Both the position numbers and the translations under genes were made by a program. DNA of 64,000 bases from Shewanella sp. (GTDB lineage Bacteria; Pseudomonadota; Gammaproteobacteria; Enterobacterales; Shewanellaceae). This document shows, one piece after another, positions 13,411 to 20,584 of this stretch. The notes beneath the pieces were generated by a model. That model saw only the letters and a list, made by a program, of their open reading frames with translations, did no database searches and was not told the DNA's origin. The stretch lies in the NCBI RefSeq assembly GCF_013214165.1, contig NZ_JABSSM010000005.1, positions 1-64,000 of the forward strand. Reading direction: 5' to 3'. Each line of letters starts with the position of its first letter. Within the stretch, counting starts at the first letter, position 1.

Positions 13411-14376
13411 ATGGCATATGACCAAAGCGCAATGAACGAACTCCACTGGTTAATCGATATGGTTCAAACCATAGAAGTTGGCTTGGTAGTATTAGATAAA
13501 AACTTTGATATTCAGCTTTGGAATGGCTTCATGGAGAACCATAGTGGAGTCTCGCCTAACTCTATCAAGGGGTCCAATCTGTTTGAACAGTTCGATTACC
13601 TTCCCGCCGACTGGCTGAAACGTAAGATGGAATCGGTTTTTTTACTCAAGAACCGGGCATTCATCAGCTGGGAACAGCGACCCTATGTGTTTAAATTTAA
13701 AAACTATCGTCCCATCACAGGACGAGCAGATTTTATGTACCAAAATGTCACTCTGTTGCCCCTCTCCTCGCTCACGGGACAGATCACCCACATCAGCATG
13801 ATTGTTTACGATGTGACCGATGTTGCCATCAACAAATTACAGCTAAAGGCCGTCAATGAGCGTTTAGAGCATTTGAGTCAGACCGATGGATTGACTCAGC
13901 TGCATAACCGCAGATACTGGCAGATATGCATGCAGAAAGAGTTCGATCGCCACGCCCGTTATGGTGATAAGACCAGTCTGGTCATGTTCGATATCGATCA
14001 TTTCAAGAGGGTTAATGATACCTATGGCCATATGGCAGGTGATAAGGTGATTCAACATATCTCCCACCTGCTTCAGCAGTCTCTACGTGAAACCGATTGC
14101 GCGGGTCGATATGGTGGTGAAGAGTTTTCTGTGGTGCTGGCGAAAACCAGTGCCCAAGAAGCCCTTAACTTCGCCGATCGTTTACGCCATAAAATTGAAA
14201 CTACCGAACTGGTTTATGAGGGCGTGCCTATCAAGGTCACTGTCAGCATGGGGATCAGCGATCTACAAGAGCAGGTCTGCAACAGTGGCCAATGGTTATC
14301 ATTTGCCGATCAAGCCCTTTATGAAGCCAAGAAGGCGGGGCGTAACAATTGTGTGATCTATAAGGCCAAGGCATAA
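13411..14376 (+). CDS. PAS-GGDEF diguanylate cyclase
   Basis: Predicted c-di-GMP synthase, 321 residues from the ATG at 13411. That ATG has GGA seven bases upstream; a TTG two codons after the previous stop (13399) is an alternative. The N-terminal part (about 10-130) looks like a PAS domain (VGLVVLDKNFDIQLWNGF) with no membrane segment, so it is cytosolic. A short coiled linker leads into the GGDEF domain: the active site reads GGEEF at about 235-239 and an intact inhibitory I-site RxxD (RETD, 226-229) lies five residues upstream, implying product feedback. Co-transcription with the CheY-CheC gene is very likely, suggesting that a phosphorelay sets c-di-GMP output. Confidence 0.93.
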   Translation: MAYDQSAMNELHWLIDMVQTIEVGLVVLDKNFDIQLWNGFMENHSGVSPNSIKGSNLFEQFDYLPADWLKRKMESVFLLKNRAFISWEQRPYVFKFKNYRPITGRADFMYQNVTLLPLSSLTGQITHISMIVYDVTDVAINKLQLKAVNERLEHLSQTDGLTQLHNRRYWQICMQKEFDRHARYGDKTSLVMFDIDHFKRVNDTYGHMAGDKVIQHISHLLQQSLRETDCAGRYGGEEFSVVLAKTSAQEALNFADRLRHKIETTELVYEGVPIKVTVSMGISDLQEQVCNSGQWLSFADQALYEAKKAGRNNCVIYKAKA

Positions 14377-14409
14377 ACAGCTTATAAACAATCGATTGAC
14401 GCAAACAGA

Positions 14410-14430
14410 AAAGGCCCATAATGGGCCTTT
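14410..14430. terminator. Bidirectional terminator between the cyclase gene and rraB
   Basis: A 9-bp perfect stem (AAAGGCCCA/TGGGCCTTT) with a 3-base loop lies between convergent genes. T-rich sequence is present on the minus side and TTT on the plus side. Confidence 0.75.
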
Positions 14431-14450
14431 CATGGGATAGCGATTAGCGT

Positions 14451-14867
14451 CTAATGGATGATATCTTCTTCGTCTTCATCTTCAAACTCCTCGTCGCGCA
14501 CCTCATCACCGTTTTCATCGATGAAATACGTACCCCAGCCGTCATAGTCGACTTTTTGCTTAGCCGCTAACGTTAATAGGGCTTCACAAGCCTGATCGAG
14601 CAGTTCAACTTCAAGCTTATGGCTTGCGACGGCATCGAAACAGTAGATAACAGAGCCATCGTCGAGCTCCATCTCTTCGGCATCATTGACTTCAAAACCT
14701 GATTTAAACGCATCTACTGCCGCTTTTTCCAGGCGTTCGAAGTTAGTCGATGAAAAGTGATGCTCAATTGTGTAGTCGGCATCCGGATGTGAACCATCAC
14801 CAAGAATAGCATCGACTATCTCTTGGTTTTCTTGTTGCTGTGCCTTAAGTAAACGCTCAATTGACAT
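14451..14867 (-). CDS. rraB: Ribonuclease E inhibitor RraB
   Basis: Small acidic protein (138 residues) that binds RNase E and modulates degradosome composition and mRNA decay. The whole sequence follows RraB/YjgD: an N-terminal helix ending [20 protein letters not shown], the central IEHHFSS strand, the DGWGTYF motif and a strongly acidic tail (EDEDEED). Length is typical. It is monocistronic. A paralogous RNase, RNase G, is also encoded in this window (56350-57816), although RraB is known for acting on RNase E. Confidence 0.95.
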   Translation of the reverse strand: MSIERLLKAQQQENQEIVDAILGDGSHPDADYTIEHHFSSTNFERLEKAAVDAFKSGFEVNDAEEMELDDGSVIYCFDAVASHKLEVELLDQACEALLTLAAKQKVDYDGWGTYFIDENGDEVRDEEFEDEDEEDIIH

Positions 14868-14993
14868 GGATGACTCCCAATAAAAAATCTCGGCAAATTA
14901 TATACCATAGCTAATACCAGTTCCATTAAGTAAGTGATCATTGAGCAGGAGTTAACAAGGATGTAGGCAAGGAAATGGCATTAATCCAGACAC

Positions 14994-15023
14994 AAACAAG
15001 CCTCCGACAATGGAGGCTTGTTT
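14994..15023 (-). terminator. plsC terminator
   Basis: A 12-bp perfect stem (14994-15005 with 15012-15023) with a 6-base loop; the minus-strand 3' arm ends in GTTT. It lies just after the plsC stop at 15046. Confidence 0.7.
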
Positions 15024-15045
15024 ATCGACTATCGACCCATTTGGC

Positions 15046-15771
15046 CTACTTGGCCATTAGCGCCGATGCTTCCTGGTTAAGTTGAGTCAAGCGAGCCGAC
15101 ATAAGCGCGTGGATACGTGATGACAGCTCCTTGACCTGCTTCTTAGCTAAGCCCTTGGTCTCGATAGGCTCCATCATCTCTATGATGACCACGCCATTGT
15201 TCCAACGATTCATCTTGATATGCCCCTGACAGGAGGCTAATACGGGTACCATAGAGACACCGGCTTCGATTGCAGTATGGAAGGCACCTGATTTGAACGG
15301 CAGCAAGCCCTTACCTTTGGAACGTGTACCTTCGGGAAAGATCCAGATAGATAGGCACTTATCTTTAATCTTCCTGGCTGTTTCCGCCATGGTTTCGAAG
15401 GCTTTATTACGGTTCTTTCTGTCGATGAGGATATTGCCCGATAACCAGTATATCTGACCGAAGAAAGGCACCCAGGCGAGGCTCTTCTTGCCCAAACTCA
15501 CGGTTCCCTTAGGCACAGCTGCGGTATGAGTGAACATATCGTAGTTGTTTTGGTGATTGGCGAGATAGACACAAGGCTCATCTTTCAAGCCTAAACTAGG
15601 CTTACGCACTATGACCTTGATGCCTAACACAGGCGCGGCATAGGAAAATATCTTAGCGAACATGTGTACATTATCTCGATGACGAGGCCTAAGCAAACAA
15701 AAAAGGCCACCAAAAACAAATGCTAGCAACAGCATCACAGCTAATATCAACGATCTGAGGATTAACAGCAC
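15046..15771 (-). CDS. plsC: 1-acyl-sn-glycerol-3-phosphate acyltransferase (PlsC family)
   Basis: Membrane enzyme making phosphatidic acid from lysophosphatidic acid and an acyl donor, the second acylation step of phospholipid synthesis. It has the acyltransferase signature HxxxxD (NHQNNYD, His73/Asp78 from the chosen start) and the substrate-binding FPEGTRS (about 145-151), with an N-terminal membrane helix. I chose the GTG at 15771 because GGGAG lies six bases upstream and family members begin at this hydrophobic helix; an ATG at 15828 would add 19 residues. It is a single gene with its own terminator. Confidence 0.93.
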   Translation of the reverse strand: MLLILRSLILAVMLLLAFVFGGLFCLLRPRHRDNVHMFAKIFSYAAPVLGIKVIVRKPSLGLKDEPCVYLANHQNNYDMFTHTAAVPKGTVSLGKKSLAWVPFFGQIYWLSGNILIDRKNRNKAFETMAETARKIKDKCLSIWIFPEGTRSKGKGLLPFKSGAFHTAIEAGVSMVPVLASCQGHIKMNRWNNGVVIIEMMEPIETKGLAKKQVKELSSRIHALMSARLTQLNQEASALMAK

Positions 15772-15937
15772 AACACACTCCCATGATTCTAATCGCGTCA
15801 TTATAGCCAGCAAGAGGGCATGACTCAATATTTTGTTTACGTTTGTAGCCCGGGACTGATATGTATCAATTAGAGTAAACAGACTAAAATAACGCGATTA
15901 TCTGACAAGGTGCATAATCGCATCCAGAAGCATTAGC

Positions 15938-16741
15938 CTAGTTTTGGTTAATCTTAACCTGCATAGCGACTGGCTGAGCGGACTTTTTGGTCAAACTCAG
16001 TACCAGCCTGAACAGGATGGCACAGACCGCAAGCGTGGCCACTATGGCGGCGCCGCTCGGCAGATCTAGGGTGGCAGAAAGAAGTAAACCAAGAATGTAA
16101 CCCGCCAGCCCTACCATGTAAGCAGCCCCCAACCTGTATCTAGAGCCAAACTTATTGACCGCGAGGGCGGGTAATATCAAGGTACTAAATACCAGATAGA
16201 CGCCAACCAACTCCACCGATAAGGTGATCACTATGGCGAACAGGATATAGAAACCACTGCCATCGAGCAGCTTAGGCTTGAAGAACACCACGGCTAATAC
16301 CAGCGCGGAGACACAAGCAGGCCAGATAAGTTGTGACCAGTTGACCCAGAGTATTTGCCCCGACAACAATTGTTTAAGCATCTCTGCCCCATGGGGATCG
16401 TTGGACAAGAGCAACATGGCAGCCACGGCAGACAGCACATAGAAACAGCCAATTATCGCCTCGAGTTCATCGGCCATACACTTAGATAACCAGGCAATAA
16501 ACCCAGCTCCGGCGAGGGCAAACAGGGCCGGCATCCACACATTAGAGAAAGGAAGATGCTCAATATCATGATTGAGGTGGGCGACAATCGCGCCCAATGC
16601 AGCCACTTGCGCAATCGCAAGATCGATGAAAATAATGCCCCGCTTGAGCACCTGCTGACCGAGTAACACATGGGTCGACAACACCAGCACACCCGCCGCT
16701 AATGCAGGCAGGAGTATTGAGATTAAATGAATATCAAACAT
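15938..16741 (-). CDS. Zinc/manganese-type ABC transporter permease (ZnuB-like)
   Basis: Inner-membrane permease of the ABC-3 (cluster 9) family, 267 residues, with about eight hydrophobic helices spread over the length. The GIIFIDLAIAQVAALGAI segment and the conserved VELVGVYLVFSTLILPALA helix are characteristic of zinc and manganese permeases. It lies 80 bp downstream of the binding-protein gene on the same strand, and a stable hairpin occupies the gap. Zinc rather than manganese is suggested by the His-rich barrel and zinc-chaperone genes upstream. No ATP-binding subunit is encoded next to it, so one must be supplied from elsewhere. Confidence 0.9.
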   Translation of the reverse strand: MFDIHLISILLPALAAGVLVLSTHVLLGQQVLKRGIIFIDLAIAQVAALGAIVAHLNHDIEHLPFSNVWMPALFALAGAGFIAWLSKCMADELEAIIGCFYVLSAVAAMLLLSNDPHGAEMLKQLLSGQILWVNWSQLIWPACVSALVLAVVFFKPKLLDGSGFYILFAIVITLSVELVGVYLVFSTLILPALAVNKFGSRYRLGAAYMVGLAGYILGLLLSATLDLPSGAAIVATLAVCAILFRLVLSLTKKSAQPVAMQVKINQN

Positions 16742-16779
16742 GGGCGAATACTCGCTTGTTGAAGGTAATCGAATAGAAG

Positions 16780-16810
16780 ATAAGGGCAGTGGCCAAACCT
16801 CTGCCCTTAT
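16780..16810 (-). promoter_or_regulatory. Intercistronic hairpin between binding protein and permease genes
   Basis: A perfect 10-bp inverted repeat (ATAAGGGCAG/CTGCCCTTAT) with an 11-base loop starts 11 bases after the binding-protein stop. No T-run follows on the minus strand, so it is more likely an mRNA-stabilising or expression-tuning element than a terminator. Confidence 0.55.
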
Positions 16811-16821
16811 ATCGAGTCTCT

Positions 16822-17736
16822 CTAGCTAGCTTTTACGCTCAGTAAGAGATCTAACACACTGTCGTAGAGGCTGAAGAGATCTTGGCTCTGCTCGTTGCCA
16901 CCCACTGACATGGGTAGCACCTGAACCGGTAAATTAGCACGATCCCCCAGCCAATGAGCGCCACGCTCATCCTGATAAGATGCCAGGATAATCGCCATCA
17001 CATCACCCGCTTCCGTTCGTGTCAGCAGACTCGCAAGGTGACTGCTACTCGGTGGTAGGCCAGGCTTAGGCTCGAGATCGGCAACTTGCTCTATGCCAAC
17101 CCAATCGAACAGATATTTGAAGCTGGAGTGATAGGCGATGACCTTCATGCCATGCAGAGGCGCAGCTTTCAACTCCCAAACCGGCATAGCAGCAGTCCAC
17201 CTCTGGCTAAAATCAGTCAAGGCAGACTCATAATCCGCCTTGCTGGCGGGATCTATGGCTGTGAGCTTAGCCGTAAGTGCCTGCGCCACCGCCAACATCC
17301 GCTCTGGTGAGAAGTGAAGGTGAGGGTTCCCCTTAGCGTGAACATCGCCCATGCTTCGATCCACAGACTTAAGCTGGCCTAAGGTGTCCACCTGCTCGGC
17401 GGCAAAGAAGAGACCCTGATCAGTTGAGCGAACCTTAGCGTTAGATGACTTCATCTGCAGCATAGGCAGCCAACCGATCTCCAGATCGGCGCCGGCACAG
17501 ACAGCGATATCCGCCTGGCGCATCTTAGCTATCAGACTGGGTCTGGCTTGCACCTGATGAGGGTCTTGCATCGCAGTCGTCGCCGAATATATCTTGGCAT
17601 TGGGTGCCAACTCCTTCGCCAGAGCCGCGTACTCAGGCTCGCAAGCAAAGATATTTAATTCGGCAGATGCCACGCTCGAATAACTCACTACTATTGCGGC
17701 GATAGCCGACTTTACTAACTTAGAATTGATGCGCAC
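16822..17736 (-). CDS. Zinc-type ABC transporter substrate-binding protein (ZnuA-like)
   Basis: Periplasmic cluster A-I metal-binding protein of 304 residues with a signal peptide (residues 1-25, cleavage after SVASA). Probable metal ligands are His60 (DPHQVQARPS), His139 or His141 (NPHLHFSPERM) and His203 (AYHSSFKYLF), at the positions expected for ZnuA. The long His/Asp-rich loop of E. coli ZnuA is missing; the His-rich stretch in this system is instead on the outer-membrane barrel encoded just upstream. The start codon overlaps the 3' end of that barrel gene by 17 bp, indicating translational coupling. The permease gene follows after 80 bp. Confidence 0.9.
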   Translation of the reverse strand: MRINSKLVKSAIAAIVVSYSSVASAELNIFACEPEYAALAKELAPNAKIYSATTAMQDPHQVQARPSLIAKMRQADIAVCAGADLEIGWLPMLQMKSSNAKVRSTDQGLFFAAEQVDTLGQLKSVDRSMGDVHAKGNPHLHFSPERMLAVAQALTAKLTAIDPASKADYESALTDFSQRWTAAMPVWELKAAPLHGMKVIAYHSSFKYLFDWVGIEQVADLEPKPGLPPSSSHLASLLTRTEAGDVMAIILASYQDERGAHWLGDRANLPVQVLPMSVGGNEQSQDLFSLYDSVLDLLLSVKAS

Positions 17737-18934
17737 CGTGAGCCCCCAGAGTCATAACGTATTGTAGAGTGATCACATTATCATCTTCGATACCGAAGTA
17801 ATTGGTGCCTTGCTGATTGGTGTACTGCAGACGAACCGTAGAGAAATGGCTCTGATGCCAAGCTAGGCTGACCTCGGTTTCCTTTAATTTCTGGCCATCG
17901 AAATGATCCCCATGAAACTCCTGGACATCGGTCTCACCATAACGCACACCGGCGGACCAGCTTGGACTAAACTGATACACACTGCTCAGATACCAGCCTT
18001 GCATATCATCGACACTGTCGGCCGAAGGATGGTCATGATCATCTTCGAGGGGAGCAAAGTCTGTCACCCTGAAGTATTCACCACTGATGGTGAGGTGTTG
18101 ATACTTGTAGTTGCCGTTCGGCGCCCACTTATAGACGAAATCGGCAATATAGGTGTTCTCACCGGTAAAGGTAGCGCTGTGGCTATGGTCGTGCCCCTCG
18201 TTCTCGGCTGCCAATGCGCCATGCTCTTCGTGCTCACCTTCGACCAGGCGACCATTCTCGTTGCGCATGTAACTTAGACCAGCCTGCCATGAGCCATTGC
18301 CGATATCGCCACCTATCTTGGTAAAGGCGGTATAGATGCCTATGGTCTTATAATCTGCATCAACCTGGTCATCATGTTCATCATGTTCATCATGTTCCTC
18401 ACCCGCGGCGCGCATGCTGTCGCCCTTAAAACTCTCCAAACCCATGGTCCAGTAGAGATCCGTAGGTGCCACATAGCTTAGACGCACACCGTCATCGAAA
18501 TAATGACTGCCGAGGAAGGCACGATATGCGGCAGGACGGTCCGAGAAGGCGTCAGTATGAACGTGTTGATTGTTCAAGTAACCCACATCGGACAGGAAAC
18601 GACCCGCACGGATAGAGAATCCCCCCGGCATGGCCAAGGTTTGAATGAAGGCTTCTTCCAGGCCCAGCTCAGTTTCCCCCTCGTGCACCTCAATTACCGC
18701 GGTCAATTTACCGTAAAACATATCGTCGATATTGGCACTCATGGCAATCTCGGTGTGCCCTAAGCCGAAGCCCTCGCCACGCTCAGCCATAGGACGATCG
18801 GTGTTTTGATAGTAACCATCGAGCACGGCACTGATCGCCGGATTTGTCAGCGTCGGATCTGCTGCCAGAGCAGAGGTGGTAAAAAAGGCACATGCAGCGG
18901 CCACGCGAGTTACGCGGTTATTTAAAACGGTCAT
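17720..18934 (-). CDS. His-rich outer-membrane beta-barrel, probably for zinc entry
   Basis: Exported protein with a signal peptide (to about SALAADP) and a long pattern of alternating hydrophobic strands ending in an aromatic residue, as in outer-membrane barrels. No plug domain or TonB box is visible, so it is porin-like rather than a TonB receptor. Extracellular-type loops hold His/Asp/Glu clusters: EEHDEHDEHDD at about 180, EHEEHGAL and EGHDHSHS at about 235-250, and DDHDHPS near 305. These would bind zinc. The start is the ATG at 18934 with GGAG seven bases upstream; TTG at 18946 is unlikely. It overlaps the binding-protein gene and is the proximal gene of the zinc operon. Confidence 0.8.
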   Translation of the reverse strand: MTVLNNRVTRVAAACAFFTTSALAADPTLTNPAISAVLDGYYQNTDRPMAERGEGFGLGHTEIAMSANIDDMFYGKLTAVIEVHEGETELGLEEAFIQTLAMPGGFSIRAGRFLSDVGYLNNQHVHTDAFSDRPAAYRAFLGSHYFDDGVRLSYVAPTDLYWTMGLESFKGDSMRAAGEEHDEHDEHDDQVDADYKTIGIYTAFTKIGGDIGNGSWQAGLSYMRNENGRLVEGEHEEHGALAAENEGHDHSHSATFTGENTYIADFVYKWAPNGNYKYQHLTISGEYFRVTDFAPLEDDHDHPSADSVDDMQGWYLSSVYQFSPSWSAGVRYGETDVQEFHGDHFDGQKLKETEVSLAWHQSHFSTVRLQYTNQQGTNYFGIEDDNVITLQYVMTLGAHGAHQF

Positions 18935-19047
18935 TTGTTTCTCCAAAATACAGCACTGGGTCCCCTAACATGTTCATCAACATTTGATGTCAGGTGGACT
19001 AAATCAAAAAAATCGTATTACTGGGGTTAACTAGACAGACGCACGCT

Positions 19048-19143
19048 CAAGCCAAGGAGCTATAGCCCCAATAGCTGTAGTCAGGCCGGGTTTGGCTTGG
19101 CCTTAACAACTTGATAGGGTGCCAGACAGGTACAACAAGTACC
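19048..19143 (-). promoter_or_regulatory. Structured leader between zinc-chaperone gene and barrel gene
   Basis: Nested inverted repeats: CAAGCCAA (19048-19055) with TTGGCTTG (19092-19099), and inside it AGCTAT (19058-19063) with ATAGCT (19071-19076). A further GGTAC-AACAA-GTACC hairpin is at 19129-19143. No T-run follows. The elements fall in the 268-bp spacer before the barrel gene. Confidence 0.4.
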
Positions 19144-19202
19144 GTCATCCCGCCCAAAAAATGAGTTCACGATTGAAACTAGTTAACTGAAATTGATTTG
19201 AT

Positions 19203-19487
19203 TTACACGACAGGAGGAGCGCGACTGCGGAAAACGCTGACATGTGACGCCAGACGCTCACATACCCGATAGGCGACGGATTCATAGGTTTGAATTGCGG
19301 CCGGAAGGGTAAATGGAGAACTAGGTAAGAGTTTATTAAGCTGATGTTTATGAAAACAGAGGGTACAGTGACCCTGGACACCATGATCTATATGTTCAAC
19401 ACTATGGACAGAAGCGGCAAACGACAGGCAGATCAATATGGCTGATAGCCATAAAGCAACTCCTCGTCTCACACTATTATTGACCAT
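19203..19487 (-). CDS. Small predicted zinc chaperone of an ABC zinc uptake system
   Basis: Exported small protein (94 residues). After a hydrophobic signal segment (ALWLSAILICLSFAASVHSV) comes a dense metal-ligand cluster EHIDHGVQGHCTLCFHKHQL with five His and two Cys, and the C-terminus ends RSRAPPVV. This resembles proteins annotated as zinc chaperone of the ABC zinc uptake system in Shewanella and relatives, though no biochemical proof is known to me. The ATG at 19487 has GGTGG a few bases upstream; a GTG at 19508 lacks a ribosome site. Same strand as, and directly upstream of, the zinc operon. Confidence 0.7.
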   Translation of the reverse strand: MVNNSVRRGVALWLSAILICLSFAASVHSVEHIDHGVQGHCTLCFHKHQLNKLLPSSPFTLPAAIQTYESVAYRVCERLASHVSVFRSRAPPVV

Positions 19488-19665
19488 GAATACCACCGTT
19501 GAAGACACAAATTAATAGCCTCGCCCCGAATCGAGACAGGGTAAAAGCGCATTCGATTTTATGCAAACAGGGAGTTAAGTCAAGTTACGATTGTGATAAA
19601 ACCAGGTAAAACTCACCAAAAAAATGTAAGCAAAAATGAGTCAGTGGCGAGGAAAGATGTATAAC

Positions 19666-19709
19666 TGGCGATCTTAATTGAAAAATATCATAATAGAATA
19701 TGATCGCCA
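19666..19709. promoter_or_regulatory. Nested palindrome in the spacer upstream of the zinc chaperone gene
   Basis: TGGCGATC (19666-19673) is matched by GATCGCCA (19702-19709), enclosing an AT-rich inner dyad TATCATA...TATGAT. It lies in the 342-bp spacer between the divergent small genes at 19487 and 19830 and could be a regulator site. No clear Zur consensus was seen; the remainder of the spacer has no ORF. Confidence 0.35.
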
Positions 19710-19829
19710 TCACTCAATGCTGGCACACAATTAATACTGACTTAAGCTCTAAAGTCTAAAATTACCCCAGATAGCTAAATAAGCTAATCCTATTTGAGCG
19801 AGCGTAAACCCATCAGGGGAGTAAACACC

Positions 19830-19955
19830 ATGTTAGAGTTCCTACGTGAAAACGGTAAAATGATCTTTTGGACTGCCTTTTTCTTCATCGCCATAGGCGG
19901 CGGGATCTACTATGTCGATGCCGCATTGGAAGCGCAAGTTACGGTTATTGATTAA
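19830..19955 (+). CDS. Small single-pass membrane protein (41 residues)
   Basis: A short ORF starting MLEFLRENGKMIFWTAFF and containing one strongly hydrophobic helix (about residues 11-28), then a short soluble tail (VDAALEAQVTVID). The ATG is preceded by AGGGGAG about eight bases upstream, an excellent ribosome site, which is the main reason to believe in it. I do not recognise the family. It stands alone between the zinc cluster and the zinc-ribbon membrane protein. Confidence 0.6.
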   Translation: MLEFLRENGKMIFWTAFFFIAIGGGIYYVDAALEAQVTVID

Positions 19956-20066
19956 CGCTTTTCAATGCATATATGAGCAGTGATGCGAGTCATCGCTGCG
20001 ATGTTTCCCCTAGCAGCCCTCACCTAAACCACACAGTGGCGAGTTCTCGTTCATATTCAACCAGAG

Positions 20067-20402
20067 TTAGCGATACTTCTGCCTATGCTCGCTATCGTCG
20101 ACCTCTTTAACCTCAGGCGCTTGAGTCACTCTTAGGTGATCCATCATATGGCTGATCAGTAATACAATCACAGCCACTATGGCCAGAGGTGTAGTGAAAC
20201 CTCGCATCTCGGGCTCAAAATAACCATAGACTAAAGCAGCTAATCCAGAATAGAAGGCGGCGATTTTTAAACCTGTGAGAATAGGATTATTACCTAACCA
20301 GGCATCACAATGGGGACATTGAATCTGCCCGTTTAACCCCTTACCACGCTGGTCTTTGACCGCATTGGCACCAAACGCCTTACTACAATGAGTACATAAC
20401 AC
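20067..20402 (-). CDS. Small membrane protein with N-terminal zinc ribbon
   Basis: A 111-residue protein beginning with two CxxC pairs (CTHC at 3-6 and CPHC at about 34-37) that form a zinc-ribbon-like finger, followed by two hydrophobic helices (about 46-63 and 71-88) and a charged tail. The GTG start has GAGAG seven bases upstream. I do not recognise a named family; such fusions occur in uncharacterised proteins of marine gammaproteobacteria. It is convergent with the small membrane protein and divergent from the MscS gene. Confidence 0.7.
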   Translation of the reverse strand: MLCTHCSKAFGANAVKDQRGKGLNGQIQCPHCDAWLGNNPILTGLKIAAFYSGLAALVYGYFEPEMRGFTTPLAIVAVIVLLISHMMDHLRVTQAPEVKEVDDSEHRQKYR

Positions 20403-20584
20403 AGACAGGCTCTCTTTCGCTTAACCAAATTCGGTGAAAGAGTTTAACAGAATCGGTGTCAAAAACATGCTGCTTTTCCCCCCTATCGCCCCCTCCCACA
20501 GCTCATCATATATTTTAACCATTAATTTACATTCATCGTTCTAAGTAATACCCTTGATGTTTACAATATCAGCAGGATTTTCCT

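Noticed and set aside
18935..19202. Zur box before the zinc operon
   Set aside because: Dyads are present but none fits the AT-rich Zur palindrome well enough.
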